Of a stretch of DNA of 64,000 bases, positions 51,227 through 59,933 are shown piece by piece. The stretch comes from an uncultured Flavobacteriales bacterium (GTDB lineage Bacteria; Bacteroidota; Bacteroidia; Flavobacteriales_F; PHOS-HE28). Both the position numbers and the translations under genes were made by a program. The stretch lies in contig CALMPI010000017.1 in assembly GCA_937872175.1 (NCBI GenBank), positions 1 through 64,000 of the forward strand, in the 5' to 3' direction. Below the pieces are notes generated by a model, which searched no databases, was not told the origin of the DNA, and worked only from the letters and a program-made list of their open reading frames with translations. Positions within the stretch are counted from its first letter, which is position 1. Every line of letters starts with the position of its first letter.

Positions 51227-51250
51227 GCCGAAGACTTGCGCGATTTTGGG
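51134..51250. repeat. Palindromic (BIME-like) repeat, copy d
   Basis: It has the same half-sites and palindrome as copies a and b. On the minus strand it is open in the frame of RHS cassette 1 and joins it at the codon for EQQGNLTHDA. The same join occurs in copy f at 1108. Confidence 0.85.
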
Positions 51251-51412
51251 GCACGCTCTGCACCCCTTGGTAGTTGGTCGTTGACTTGATGTAGTAGGAC
51301 ATGATCGATGGGTTTCGCGGGTTCGTGGTGGCGTGCTCTTGCAACGCCAGTGCGAGTTTACGGATCAACAGCCCTGCGCACGAGCGAAGGACGCTCGCGC
51401 GAGTTCAGGGGG

Positions 51413-52105
51413 CTAGTGCGGACGTCGATTGAACTCTAGCTGCGTCTGTCCAAGCGCACGGCTTATTGATAAAAGGAGAGTGCTGTCCCCTGAGGCTTTA
51501 AGCCTCCGTAGTTGAACGCCTACCGGTGTATCAGTGACATCCACAACACGGATGAGCGGGTTGTTCAATGCTATGCCATCGGAGGTCAAAGACTCACCTG
51601 TGAGTATGAGTTCATCGATTCGCGACTCATTCAAGAAGACGGGGAGCGCCGTGTATGATCCGTGGAGAATGAGTTCCTGGATCACGATTGGGTTCATCGT
51701 GGCTGGGTACACAGGCATGTACAAATCGATACTCTGAAGGTTGGGCAAGTAGGCCAGCAAGTGATGAACATCATGTGCAGCACATGCTTGTATCAAGAGG
51801 TGCTTGATTGCTTCGTTCGCACATCCCGAACTGTCCACGGCGCTAATGGTGTCGCACAAGTCAAGTGAGAGATTCGCAACCCGCAGACTACATAGAGAGG
51901 TGGTGAAGTCCACAAGGTTCGTCACCTGTATGGACACGCCATCACCGGTAGCAGAAGCAGTTGAGTCTTGATGCACGTACCCGCGCTTTGTCGCTGAGGG
52001 ATTAGGAACATTAGATACGTCTTGCCCACAGCTAAGAACGCTGCAAGCAAGTAGGAGCCCAGCTAAGCTGGACACCGTCTGACTAGTGTGCGGTGTGTGG
52101 AACAA
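51413..52105 (-). CDS. Lipoprotein beside RHS cassette 2 (candidate immunity gene)
   Basis: The 230-residue protein has a lipoprotein signal (AGLLLACSVLSCGQDVS, lipobox Cys at 26). The body has repeated leucine-rich, strand-like segments (LLIQACAAHDVHHLLAYLPNLQSIDLYMPV, IDELILTGESLTSDGIALNNPLIRVVDVTD). The start overlaps the end of RHS cassette 2 by 23 bases, so translation may be coupled. The leucine-rich pattern would suit a protein-binding inhibitor, but no family is recognised. GC content is lower than in the RHS core. Confidence 0.65.
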   Translation of the reverse strand: MFHTPHTSQTVSSLAGLLLACSVLSCGQDVSNVPNPSATKRGYVHQDSTASATGDGVSIQVTNLVDFTTSLCSLRVANLSLDLCDTISAVDSSGCANEAIKHLLIQACAAHDVHHLLAYLPNLQSIDLYMPVYPATMNPIVIQELILHGSYTALPVFLNESRIDELILTGESLTSDGIALNNPLIRVVDVTDTPVGVQLRRLKASGDSTLLLSISRALGQTQLEFNRRPH

Positions 52106-53669
52106 TCTTCAAGGGAGGTTGGTCGAAGCGGCCGACCTCGTGGGGTTTTGGACTACCCAGATTTGCGGGACTGGACAGAGTTGCCTTGCCGTCCTTCTGC
52201 GTCGATAAGGCATATGCCCCAATAGCATCGACCATTTGCTGAACAACAGACTTGGGGCCACTACCTGCTCCGACAAGGCTGCCACGTTGCGTATTGTCCG
52301 CAGTACCACCGAAAATCTTCCCGATAAGGCTGCGGTCGTGCACGACTACGCCAGGGAAGTCCTCATAGGTGTAGTCGACGTAGCGATCATCAAGTTTCAA
52401 AAGGTGCGCTGTCTCGTGTGCGTACGTCTCACCATCGGCTGTTGCATCCCACTCTCCGGTACGCATAGACGCACCATCAACGTAGGAGCGGAAGTGCCCA
52501 TCCTCCATTCTGCGGTCTGGACGAGTAGCCGGGTCGACCAGGGTAATGATGTTCCAGCCCTCTTTGAACTCTTGAGGCGGTTGACCGGGTCGGTCAGGCT
52601 CGACCTTATGCACTTGGATGTCGAACTTCACATTGTACGTCTGACCTGTTGCGGGATCCTTGTACACCTGCGGTTTACCCCAGTAGCCCATGATCTGCCG
52701 CTGCATGCTCTTGGCTTTGGCGGCTGTTGCTCCGTGGCCGTTGATGTAGATGTGAGAGGTTACAGTGATCGTATTGCCTTTGATTGATACCACACCTTCC
52801 TTGCCGTCAAGATCACGCAAGTAGATTGGACTGTTCTCGACGTACGCATAAGGGCTAAGATTCGGGTACTTGGCTGATAGTGGATCCAGGCTCAACCATC
52901 GGCCCAGACGTGGGTCGTAGAGGCGTTCCCCGAAGTCATAGCTCGTTCCAGCCGCACCATGGACCTCATCATCCTTCGGCATTCCACCGAACCCGAACCT
53001 GTAGCTGTCGCTACTGTAATTCCTTCCGGGCAACAGGGAACCGAAGGGTTCGTACCCCTGCGCGCTGATCACCTCCGCCTCGTGCGGGGCGCCGTCGCCG
53101 GGCAGCAAGCGGCCCGTCACCACCGTGCCCACGTTGCCCAGGTGGTCGGTGAGCTCGTAGCGCAGCAAGGCATCGAACACCGGGATCACCTGCGGCATGG
53201 GCACCAGCTGCGTGGCCGGGTACAGGTCCACCTTGCCGGCGTAGAGGCCCACCCGGCTGCTGCCGTAGATCGGCCGCTCCTGCAGGCGGAAGGCCCCGTT
53301 GGGGTGCAGGCGGTAGGTGGCCATCACATTGCCTTGGGCATCCCGAATGTAGTGTTCTCTGTAGGTGCCCGGGGCGCCAATTACCGTGCCCACCTGCTTG
53401 CTGATGCGCTGCCCGCTGGCCCCGTAGGCGAACTCCAGGTCGGGGCCCTGGCCCGCGGCGTGGTCCACCGCGCGCACCTTCCCCGCCACCGTCCACGCGA
53501 TGGCGTCGATGTGCGCCTCCGCGTCGTGGGTCAGGTTGCCCAGCTCGTCGTAGCGGTAGTTGTAGGCCGTCTCGATGTTCTGGTCCTGCGGATCGAAGGT
53601 GGAGGGACCGGTGTAGGCAGGTCCTCGGCGTTTGGGGACATGGCACGGGAGGACGGCCCCTGCCAGCAC
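52083..53669 (-). CDS. Truncated RHS core plus metalloprotease-like tip, cassette 2
   Basis: The 528-codon ORF begins MLAGAVLPCHVPKRRGPAY and runs into YTGPSTFDPQDQNIETAYNY, so it has slightly more of the core than cassette 1 but still no signal peptide or N-terminal repeats. The core ends at YDPRLGRWLSLDPLS (~270). The tip carries TYAHETAHLLKLDDRY: HExxH followed by an aspartate, as in small zinc metallopeptidase toxins. Between core and motif are ITVTSHIYINGHGATAAKAK and a long linker. It overlaps the lipoprotein gene at its end. Confidence 0.8.
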   Translation of the reverse strand: MLAGAVLPCHVPKRRGPAYTGPSTFDPQDQNIETAYNYRYDELGNLTHDAEAHIDAIAWTVAGKVRAVDHAAGQGPDLEFAYGASGQRISKQVGTVIGAPGTYREHYIRDAQGNVMATYRLHPNGAFRLQERPIYGSSRVGLYAGKVDLYPATQLVPMPQVIPVFDALLRYELTDHLGNVGTVVTGRLLPGDGAPHEAEVISAQGYEPFGSLLPGRNYSSDSYRFGFGGMPKDDEVHGAAGTSYDFGERLYDPRLGRWLSLDPLSAKYPNLSPYAYVENSPIYLRDLDGKEGVVSIKGNTITVTSHIYINGHGATAAKAKSMQRQIMGYWGKPQVYKDPATGQTYNVKFDIQVHKVEPDRPGQPPQEFKEGWNIITLVDPATRPDRRMEDGHFRSYVDGASMRTGEWDATADGETYAHETAHLLKLDDRYVDYTYEDFPGVVVHDRSLIGKIFGGTADNTQRGSLVGAGSGPKSVVQQMVDAIGAYALSTQKDGKATLSSPANLGSPKPHEVGRFDQPPLKIVPHTAH

Positions 53670-53811
53670 CAGCCCACGCTCGTCGATCTCCCGCGCCAGA
53701 GATCCGGGGAAGTCTCGCGCGAAAGGGGGCGGACCGGTATATCATGACATGAGCATTGCACCAAGGCAGACCAAGATCAAGCTAGGTTCAGGTCCGAAAT
53801 TCCCCGATGTG

Positions 53812-56262
53812 ATGAAGTGCAGCCCCACCTCCCTCCTATTACTTGTGTTCGCCGCATTGGCGTGCCCGGCGCATGCACAACGGTTGCTCCCCTACGGTCA
53901 GGACATGGTGGGCACCTTGGGCATTAGCGATATGGTCATCCATAACGGACGGCTTGTCGTGGGTGGGGGATTCAGCAGTTTCCTTGGGAATGTCCGTAAC
54001 AACCTACAGGGTTGGGATGGTCAGAACCACCACAACTATGCTGGTGCATTCACCAGCCCATCCCAGCGTGTGCGTGCTCTGGAGATCTTCAACGGTGAGC
54101 TTGTGGCGGCCGGGAACGATGCCACCCTAGGCCATGTGGCGCGTTGGGATGGTGCGACATGGCAGCCGCTCGGCGGCGGGCTCAACAGTGCGGTCGTGGC
54201 CTTATGTCAGCATGGTGGCGACCTGGTGGCAGCCACTAGTGGGCACCAGGTGTACCGCTTGGTGGGCGGCACCTGGCAGACTCTGGGTCAGGCCTTCGAT
54301 GCGGATGTGAGCGCACTGGCGTCCCATGGCGGTGAACTCTACGCGGCGGGCGACTTCGTACAGGATGCGAACAGCATCCCTTTCCGTCGACTTGTACGTT
54401 GGGGTGGGTCCGCTTGGCAGGAAGTGGGTGGCGGGCTCAACGGCGCGGCGCGCGGTCTGCTTTCCACCAACGCAGGACTGGTGGTGGCCGGCGGATTCAC
54501 GAGCGACATGGCTGGAACGCTCGTTCTGCCCTTGTGGACAATCTGGGACGGCGTTTCCTTCAGTGAGCCGACCGTCTCGTTACCCGGTGCTACTCTTTTG
54601 AACGCGGTCTGCGCTCATCCAGCAGAGGGCTTTCTATTGGCCGGTATTCAGGAAGCGTTCTGGGTGCGGGATCAGCAGGCCTTTCGGATCCGCTTCAGCA
54701 ACCTGCGGGCGGCGCTGGCTTTTGGTGGGCGGAACCTGCTCGGCGGATTGGAAGGCCGGTCGTACGTCACATCGCGCTTGGTGGCCGAGTTGGTGGAGGG
54801 GGTGGACGAAGCCTATTTAGATGTGAATGAAGTGAAGGCCATGATCACCCCGTCAACCAATTTCTTCAACCGCGATGGGGCGCCTCAGTACGAAGTTCCC
54901 CAAGGGAGCGGGACCCACGCGGTGTTTTCTTCATCGCCGTGGATCTGCGGGCGGGCACAAGGGATATTCCAGGTGGCGGCACCCAGGTTCGATGCTGTGG
55001 TCGCACCCCAGGCCGGACCGAATGCTACGGTGATGGACGAGTCATTCTTGGCGAAGTACCATCAAGTGTGGAAGGTGGACATACAGATGATCATGGACCA
55101 CCTCCAGCACTGGAACGATCCAGGCTACATCATGCCGCATGCCATCGCCACTTGGCCAGGCAATGGCGAAGTGGGGAATGGGGAACCGGCACAATTGGCG
55201 CCGTTCACCGACCTGGATGCCGATGGTATCTACGAACCACAGAACGGCGAACATCCCGCATTCCCAGGCACACAAGCGGTGTACAGTATACTGCATGCGG
55301 AGCAGGCGATCAACAACATTCATCCGCTTATCCCAGTGGATCTGCATGTGATGCATTATGCCTATGACGCACCGAACGACCCCGCGCTCAGCAACAGCAC
55401 CATGGCCTCGGTGACCTTCGTTAACCGCGGTGCCACCGTCTACGATGATGTCCGCATGGGGGTGTTCACCGACTTCGACCTCGGCCACTTTGAGGATGAT
55501 CATGTGGGGTGCGACTCGTTGCGGAGCATCGCATATGTCTACAACGGGGATGCGCTCGATGAGAGCAGCGTGAGCGGACCGGGCTACGGTACGGACCCGC
55601 CCGCCCAAGGGGTCGTGTTGTTGAACGCCTCGCTCAGCGCGCATCGGGCGTTGACAAACTCCGCGCTCTTGCCTGCTCCCACGATGGAAGACCTGTTCTA
55701 CGGGCTGGACATCGGGCAGCCGTTCACGCAGTTGGGCTACCCCAGCCATTTGGAGTACCCTGGAGGGTCGTGGACCGAAGCCAGTGCAGGCAACCCGCCT
55801 GGTGATCGAAGGAGCGTGGCCACCATTGGGCCGTTCACCCTGGATGCCGGGGAGGGCGTGTGCCTGGACCTGGCATATGTGCATGCGCGGGCCAGTGGAG
55901 GAGGCCCGTCCGCCAGCGTGGACAGCCTCCTGGTGCGTGCCGAGGCGGTGCGCACTTGGTACGCCGGCACCCTGGGCTGTGCGGCCTCGCAGGGCGGCGG
56001 ACAGTCCGTGGTTGGGCCTGAAACGGCTCAGGTCGTCATATACCCCAATCCGGCGGAGGACAGGGTGACCCTGGAGTTTGACCGATCAGTTGCCGGAAGC
56101 ATGGTGCAGCTGCTCGACCCCACGGGCCGCCTGCTTCTTCTTGAGCAGATGCAGGGTGCACGACACGAGCTCTCCATGCGTGACCTCGCAGCGGGCACCT
56201 ACCACGTGCGCATGGTCGGCCCGGGCCGAATTCTCTCCGCCAAACTGCTGGTGGCCCACTGA
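53812..56262 (+). CDS. T9SS-exported beta-propeller-like surface protein
   Basis: From ATG 53812 the protein is 816 residues with a signal peptide (MKCSPTSLLLLVFAALACPA). Residues ~40-300 hold propeller-like repeats containing RWDGATWQPLGGGLNSAV, LVRWGGSAWQEVGGGLNGA and LVVAGGFTS. The middle has LDADGIYEPQNGEHPAFPGTQ and SVTFVNRGATVYDDVRMGVF-type segments, and the C-terminus is a type A T9SS domain (VIYPNPAEDRVTLEF to LSAKLLVAH). The start was chosen for the signal peptide, since the ORF extends 60 codons upstream into sequence antisense to RHS cassette 2. It is transcribed divergently from the RHS array. Confidence 0.84.
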   Translation: MKCSPTSLLLLVFAALACPAHAQRLLPYGQDMVGTLGISDMVIHNGRLVVGGGFSSFLGNVRNNLQGWDGQNHHNYAGAFTSPSQRVRALEIFNGELVAAGNDATLGHVARWDGATWQPLGGGLNSAVVALCQHGGDLVAATSGHQVYRLVGGTWQTLGQAFDADVSALASHGGELYAAGDFVQDANSIPFRRLVRWGGSAWQEVGGGLNGAARGLLSTNAGLVVAGGFTSDMAGTLVLPLWTIWDGVSFSEPTVSLPGATLLNAVCAHPAEGFLLAGIQEAFWVRDQQAFRIRFSNLRAALAFGGRNLLGGLEGRSYVTSRLVAELVEGVDEAYLDVNEVKAMITPSTNFFNRDGAPQYEVPQGSGTHAVFSSSPWICGRAQGIFQVAAPRFDAVVAPQAGPNATVMDESFLAKYHQVWKVDIQMIMDHLQHWNDPGYIMPHAIATWPGNGEVGNGEPAQLAPFTDLDADGIYEPQNGEHPAFPGTQAVYSILHAEQAINNIHPLIPVDLHVMHYAYDAPNDPALSNSTMASVTFVNRGATVYDDVRMGVFTDFDLGHFEDDHVGCDSLRSIAYVYNGDALDESSVSGPGYGTDPPAQGVVLLNASLSAHRALTNSALLPAPTMEDLFYGLDIGQPFTQLGYPSHLEYPGGSWTEASAGNPPGDRRSVATIGPFTLDAGEGVCLDLAYVHARASGGGPSASVDSLLVRAEAVRTWYAGTLGCAASQGGGQSVVGPETAQVVIYPNPAEDRVTLEFDRSVAGSMVQLLDPTGRLLLLEQMQGARHELSMRDLAAGTYHVRMVGPGRILSAKLLVAH

Positions 56263-56278
56263 CGCCTACGCGGACCGT

Positions 56279-58039
56279 TCACCGCAGCACCACGCGCTGC
56301 ACGGCGCGCACCCCGGCCGCATCGCTCACCTCCAGCAGGTAGCTGCCCGCCGGGGTGCCACGCAGGTCCAGGTCGACCGCCTCGCCGGGCTCAAGCTCCA
56401 CCGGCAGTTGGCGCGTAGTGCGGCCGCCCACGTCCAGCAGGCGCAGCAGGCCGCGCCCTCGGCTCAATCCTGTGGTCAATAGGGTGAAGCGGCCATCGCT
56501 GGGCACGGGGAACACCCGCAGGCGCGCACCATCGGCCACCTCGGCAACGTCCACGGTGACCAGCTCGTAGGTGGCCTCCATGGTGCATCCGTCCACGGTG
56601 GTCGCCGTCACGGTGTAGAGCCCATCACCTTGGCTGAACACGAAGGCGCCGTCCGCATTGGGGAGTACCGTGCCGTTGTAGGTCCAGGCGTAGGTGCTGA
56701 AGCCGTTGTCCGTGAAGAGCACACCGGCGTCGTAGGTGATGGCGATCACCGGGCAGACCACGAGGGTGTCGCTGGTGCCGCCGCATCCGAAGCCGTTCAC
56801 GCCCGTGGCCCAGTAGCTGCCGGCGCCCAGCGCCTGGATGCACAGACCCGATCCCGGCAGCGTGTCGCCGTCCAGGTACCACACCACGCTCACGAGGGTG
56901 GTGTCCGTGAGGCAGAGCGTCTGTGTGAGCTCGCTGTAGCTCAGCGTCATGTCCGGAACGCCATACACCACCACCACGTCGGTGTCGTGGAACACCTGCT
57001 GCACGCTTTCGGTGACCACCAGGCTGCCCACCGTGCCGCCCGCGATGCTGAAGGGATAGGTGCCCGCGCCGGTCAGCGGCAGGTTGTAGGTGCCCAGCGC
57101 ATCGTCCTGGCTCACGGGGTCCTCGTCGAAGAAGGCGATGGAGTATGGGCCGTCGTTCAGCGGCAGGCCGAGACCGGTCCAGGTGGCGTTGTCGGTGTCG
57201 TCCTGGGTGCTGCCGGTCACGGACTGGCCGTTGCCGTCGGTGAGCACGAAGTACAGGTCGGGGCTGCCGGTGCAGCCCACCAAGGGCAGGTCGGGCTCCT
57301 CCACATCACCGCACCAGTTCTCGTTCACGCTCACCAGCGTCACCGCGTCCAGCGTGTAGCCGCCGATGGTGGTGGTGAGGGTGGTGGTGTAGGTGCCGGG
57401 CTGGTCGTAGGTCACCGGCGGCGGGTTGGCGCCGGTGGCGGTCTGCCCATTGCCGAAGACCCAGTCGTGCGTGGTGGGGTCGGGGCTGCCGTCGATCAGC
57501 GCGGTGTAGGCCACCGTGACGGGCGCGCAGCCGGTGCTGGGGGTGAAGCTGTAGCCGGTGTTGCCGCCGGTGCCGGGCAGCACGTTCAGCAGCACCGCGA
57601 AGCTCTCGGGCACGCTCACCTGGATGCCGTTCAACGACACCTGCGCCAGGATGTCGATGGAGATGGTGTACGTGCCGGCGCCGAGCGCGGTGCCGCAGAT
57701 CCGCGCACAGCCGAACTGGGCCTGTTGCGGGTAGTACACCCCGAGCGGATCGCTGGTCTCGATGGCCAGGCCGAAGGGCACGCCGGTGATGCCGGTGATG
57801 GTCATCTGCTCGAAGTCGACCGTGAAGCCGGTGCCCGGATCGGTGAAGGAGGGCGGCAGCCAGAAGGTGAGGTCGGCCTGGTAGGGCACCCCGGCTGTGG
57901 CGTCGGGCGGCTGCAGGGGGCACAGCGTGGGGTAGGCGGGGCTCACGGTGCAGCTGCTGTCCGGTGTGCAGCCGGGGCATTGACCGTAGGCGATGGGGGC
58001 GAGGAGCAGCAGGAGCGCAAGCGGAAGGAGGCGCAGCAT
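56279..58039 (-). CDS. T9SS-exported protein with PKD-like domain
   Basis: From ATG 58039 the protein is 586 residues with a signal peptide (MLRLLPLALLLLLAPIAYG). A Cys-rich N-terminus (CPGCTPDSSC) is followed by Ig-like strands, a PKD-like domain near 175-245 (THDWVFGNGQTATG, VTYDQPGTYTTTLTT), and two further Ig-like segments. The end is a type A sorting domain (RVFPVPSDGRFTLL to VRAVQRVVLR). Function beyond surface display is unknown. It converges on the gene ending at 56262 with 16 bases between. Confidence 0.82.
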   Translation of the reverse strand: MLRLLPLALLLLLAPIAYGQCPGCTPDSSCTVSPAYPTLCPLQPPDATAGVPYQADLTFWLPPSFTDPGTGFTVDFEQMTITGITGVPFGLAIETSDPLGVYYPQQAQFGCARICGTALGAGTYTISIDILAQVSLNGIQVSVPESFAVLLNVLPGTGGNTGYSFTPSTGCAPVTVAYTALIDGSPDPTTHDWVFGNGQTATGANPPPVTYDQPGTYTTTLTTTIGGYTLDAVTLVSVNENWCGDVEEPDLPLVGCTGSPDLYFVLTDGNGQSVTGSTQDDTDNATWTGLGLPLNDGPYSIAFFDEDPVSQDDALGTYNLPLTGAGTYPFSIAGGTVGSLVVTESVQQVFHDTDVVVVYGVPDMTLSYSELTQTLCLTDTTLVSVVWYLDGDTLPGSGLCIQALGAGSYWATGVNGFGCGGTSDTLVVCPVIAITYDAGVLFTDNGFSTYAWTYNGTVLPNADGAFVFSQGDGLYTVTATTVDGCTMEATYELVTVDVAEVADGARLRVFPVPSDGRFTLLTTGLSRGRGLLRLLDVGGRTTRQLPVELEPGEAVDLDLRGTPAGSYLLEVSDAAGVRAVQRVVLR

Positions 58040-58076
58040 GGGGTGCGGGTGGAGGCCCAAGATATCCGGATCGGGC

Positions 58077-58457
58077 TCAGCGCGCGCGGGGCTTTGCCGG
58101 CTTGGGCGTCTTCGTTCCCGGCTTCTTGGGCGGCAAGGTCCCCACGTAGGCGAGCGAGAGCTTCACCCATCTGTCGAGCTCGGTGCTGGAGTCGACCGCG
58201 GCGGCCTCCACGAACACGAAGCCCTTCATGTTCTTGTGCCCGTAGGTCATGGGCTTGGCGCCCGGCCACTCCAGGATCTCCTCGTGGCGGTCGGCGTCGA
58301 AGCGCGCCATCAATTCGTTCCTGTTCGTGATGCCCAGGCTCATGTGCCCGTTCACCAGGAAGGCCACACCGCCGAACATCCGCTTGGGCTCGGCGCTTGC
58401 ACCATGTGCTGCGAGCGCAGTGGCGATGCGTTGTTCAAAGAGGGGGTCGTGCGGCAT
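58077..58457 (-). CDS. TfoX N-terminal domain protein
   Basis: The 126-residue protein has the TfoX_N pattern: LFEQRIATALAAHGASAEPKRMFGGVAFLVNGHMSLGI, ELMARFDADRHEEIL, and KPMTYGHKNMKGFVFV. TfoX_N domains occur in regulators linked to competence but also in small stand-alone proteins. The C-terminus is a Lys/Pro-rich tail (PPKKPGTKTPKPAKPRAR) likely disordered. No competence genes are adjacent. Confidence 0.88.
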   Translation of the reverse strand: MPHDPLFEQRIATALAAHGASAEPKRMFGGVAFLVNGHMSLGITNRNELMARFDADRHEEILEWPGAKPMTYGHKNMKGFVFVEAAAVDSSTELDRWVKLSLAYVGTLPPKKPGTKTPKPAKPRAR

Positions 58458-58485
58458 GAGGCGATCGGTCGGCGTGACGTGGACG

Positions 58486-58493
58486 TGAAGCTA
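58486..58493 (-). promoter_or_regulatory. Promoter -7-like box (TAGCTTCA) of the TfoX-N gene
   Basis: On the minus strand this TAnnTTCx-type box lies 28 bases before the ATG at 58457. Confidence 0.3.
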
Positions 58494-58523
58494 GCTCGGC
58501 GATGCCTTCCGCACCCCTCCGGA

Positions 58524-58531
58524 TATCTTCG
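58524..58531 (+). promoter_or_regulatory. Promoter -7 box (TATCTTCG) of the SGNH-like gene
   Basis: The box ends 6 bases before the ATG at 58538, consistent with a leaderless message. Confidence 0.45.
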
Positions 58532-58537
58532 CCGGCC

Positions 58538-59854
58538 ATGGCGTGGCGCAAGGGGCTGGTGAACGTGCTGTTGCTGGTGGGGTCCACGGCGCTCGCGCTG
58601 CTGGCGGCCGAGTGGGCCTACCGGCGCATGCTGTTCAGCACGCAGCCCGCCTTCGCCAAGCTGCGCGATGCGAACCTCTACGCCGACTCGTTCAACGAGG
58701 CCGACCACTGGAAGCTCTACACCCTCTTCGGCGGGGAGTACTGCCCGCCCGAGGATCCCCACCCCTTGCTGGGCTGGCGCGGTGCGTTCAAGGCGAAGAG
58801 CCTGCTGCATGATGATGCGCGGAGCGTCGGCTCCAAGCGGCCCGTGCTGCTCTATGGCGACAGCTACGCGCAATGCATGCCGGAGGTCCGCTGCTTCCAG
58901 GACCTGCTGAACACCGACACGCTGTTCAACCGGGAGCATCACCTGCTGAACTACGGGGTGGGCGGCTACGGGGTGGACCAGATCACCCTGCTGTTCGAGC
59001 AGACCTTCCTGCGCTACGACCGGCCCTTCGTGGTGTTCAGCCTGATGGTGAGCGACATGGACCGCTCGCCGCTGGACTGGCGCACGGGGCAGAAACCCTG
59101 GTTCGCGCTGGACGATGACGGCTTGCGCCTGCAGGGCGTGCCGATCGACCCCGACCCGGACCACTACCTGGCCACGCATCCGGTCACCATCGGCTCCTAC
59201 CTGTGGCGGCGCTTCCTCTACAGTCCGGCCAACGTGTTCCCGGCCTGGGCCAACGACCGGTTGAAGGGCTGGTCCGCGCACACCGCCCACAAGCAGGAGC
59301 TCAACACCCGCATCCTGGACCGGGCCATCGAGCGGCTGAAGGCCAGCCGGGTCGACTTCGTGGTGCTGGTGTTCCACTACCTGACGCCGGACCAGGAGGA
59401 GTGGATGGTGGGGCGCGAGGACAACTGGCGCGACCGGCTGCTCCGTGAGCGGCTCACGCACCATCAGGTGCCGACCATCTGGAGCAAGGACCTGATCCTG
59501 GCGGACCCGGCGTGGACCGGCAGCAACCTCGACACGTACATGCTGCTGGACAACGGGCATCCCACCACCTACTTCAACACGTTGATCGCCGGAGAGATCC
59601 GGAAGCATGTGCTGGAGGCGGCGGGCCACAGGGATCCACGGCGGCCGCTCTTCGCCCCGCCCACCTACGTGGAGATGATGGAGCGAAGCGCGCAGGCCAT
59701 CCGGCAGGACAGCGCGTGGATGGCCTCGGTGCGGGCGAACGCCGAGCGCGATGGCCAGGCGCCGGAGGAACGCATCATCGAGGAGGCTTGGTACGTGGTG
59801 CGCGAGGACCTCGACGTCACCGGCGAGGCCATCCGGGCCTACACGCGGCCCTGA
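58538..59854 (+). CDS. Membrane-anchored SGNH-hydrolase-like protein
   Basis: From ATG 58538 the protein is 438 residues. An N-terminal TM helix (VNVLLLVGSTALALLAAEWA) is followed by a soluble domain with an SGNH-type block I, VLLYGDSYAQCMPE, a block with LLNYGVGGYGVDQ, and a late catalytic-type block with DNGHPTTYFNTLIAGEI (usual DxxH). These fit acyl-transfer or esterase relatives such as alginate/peptidoglycan O-acetyltransferase accessories. The ORF extends upstream, but the promoter box favours this start. Confidence 0.78.
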   Translation: MAWRKGLVNVLLLVGSTALALLAAEWAYRRMLFSTQPAFAKLRDANLYADSFNEADHWKLYTLFGGEYCPPEDPHPLLGWRGAFKAKSLLHDDARSVGSKRPVLLYGDSYAQCMPEVRCFQDLLNTDTLFNREHHLLNYGVGGYGVDQITLLFEQTFLRYDRPFVVFSLMVSDMDRSPLDWRTGQKPWFALDDDGLRLQGVPIDPDPDHYLATHPVTIGSYLWRRFLYSPANVFPAWANDRLKGWSAHTAHKQELNTRILDRAIERLKASRVDFVVLVFHYLTPDQEEWMVGREDNWRDRLLRERLTHHQVPTIWSKDLILADPAWTGSNLDTYMLLDNGHPTTYFNTLIAGEIRKHVLEAAGHRDPRRPLFAPPTYVEMMERSAQAIRQDSAWMASVRANAERDGQAPEERIIEEAWYVVREDLDVTGEAIRAYTRP

Positions 59855-59865
59855 TCGGCACCCGC

Positions 59866-59873
59866 TACCTTCG
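59866..59873 (+). promoter_or_regulatory. Promoter -7 box (TACCTTCG) upstream of gltX
   Basis: A TAnnTTCG box lies 60 bases before the gltX ATG, giving a longer leader than most genes here. Confidence 0.4.
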
Positions 59874-59933
59874 CGCGCCTGTTCCACGCCTGTGCACGGC
59901 CTGCGCCCGGGTGCGGAATGAACCCCTGAGCCC

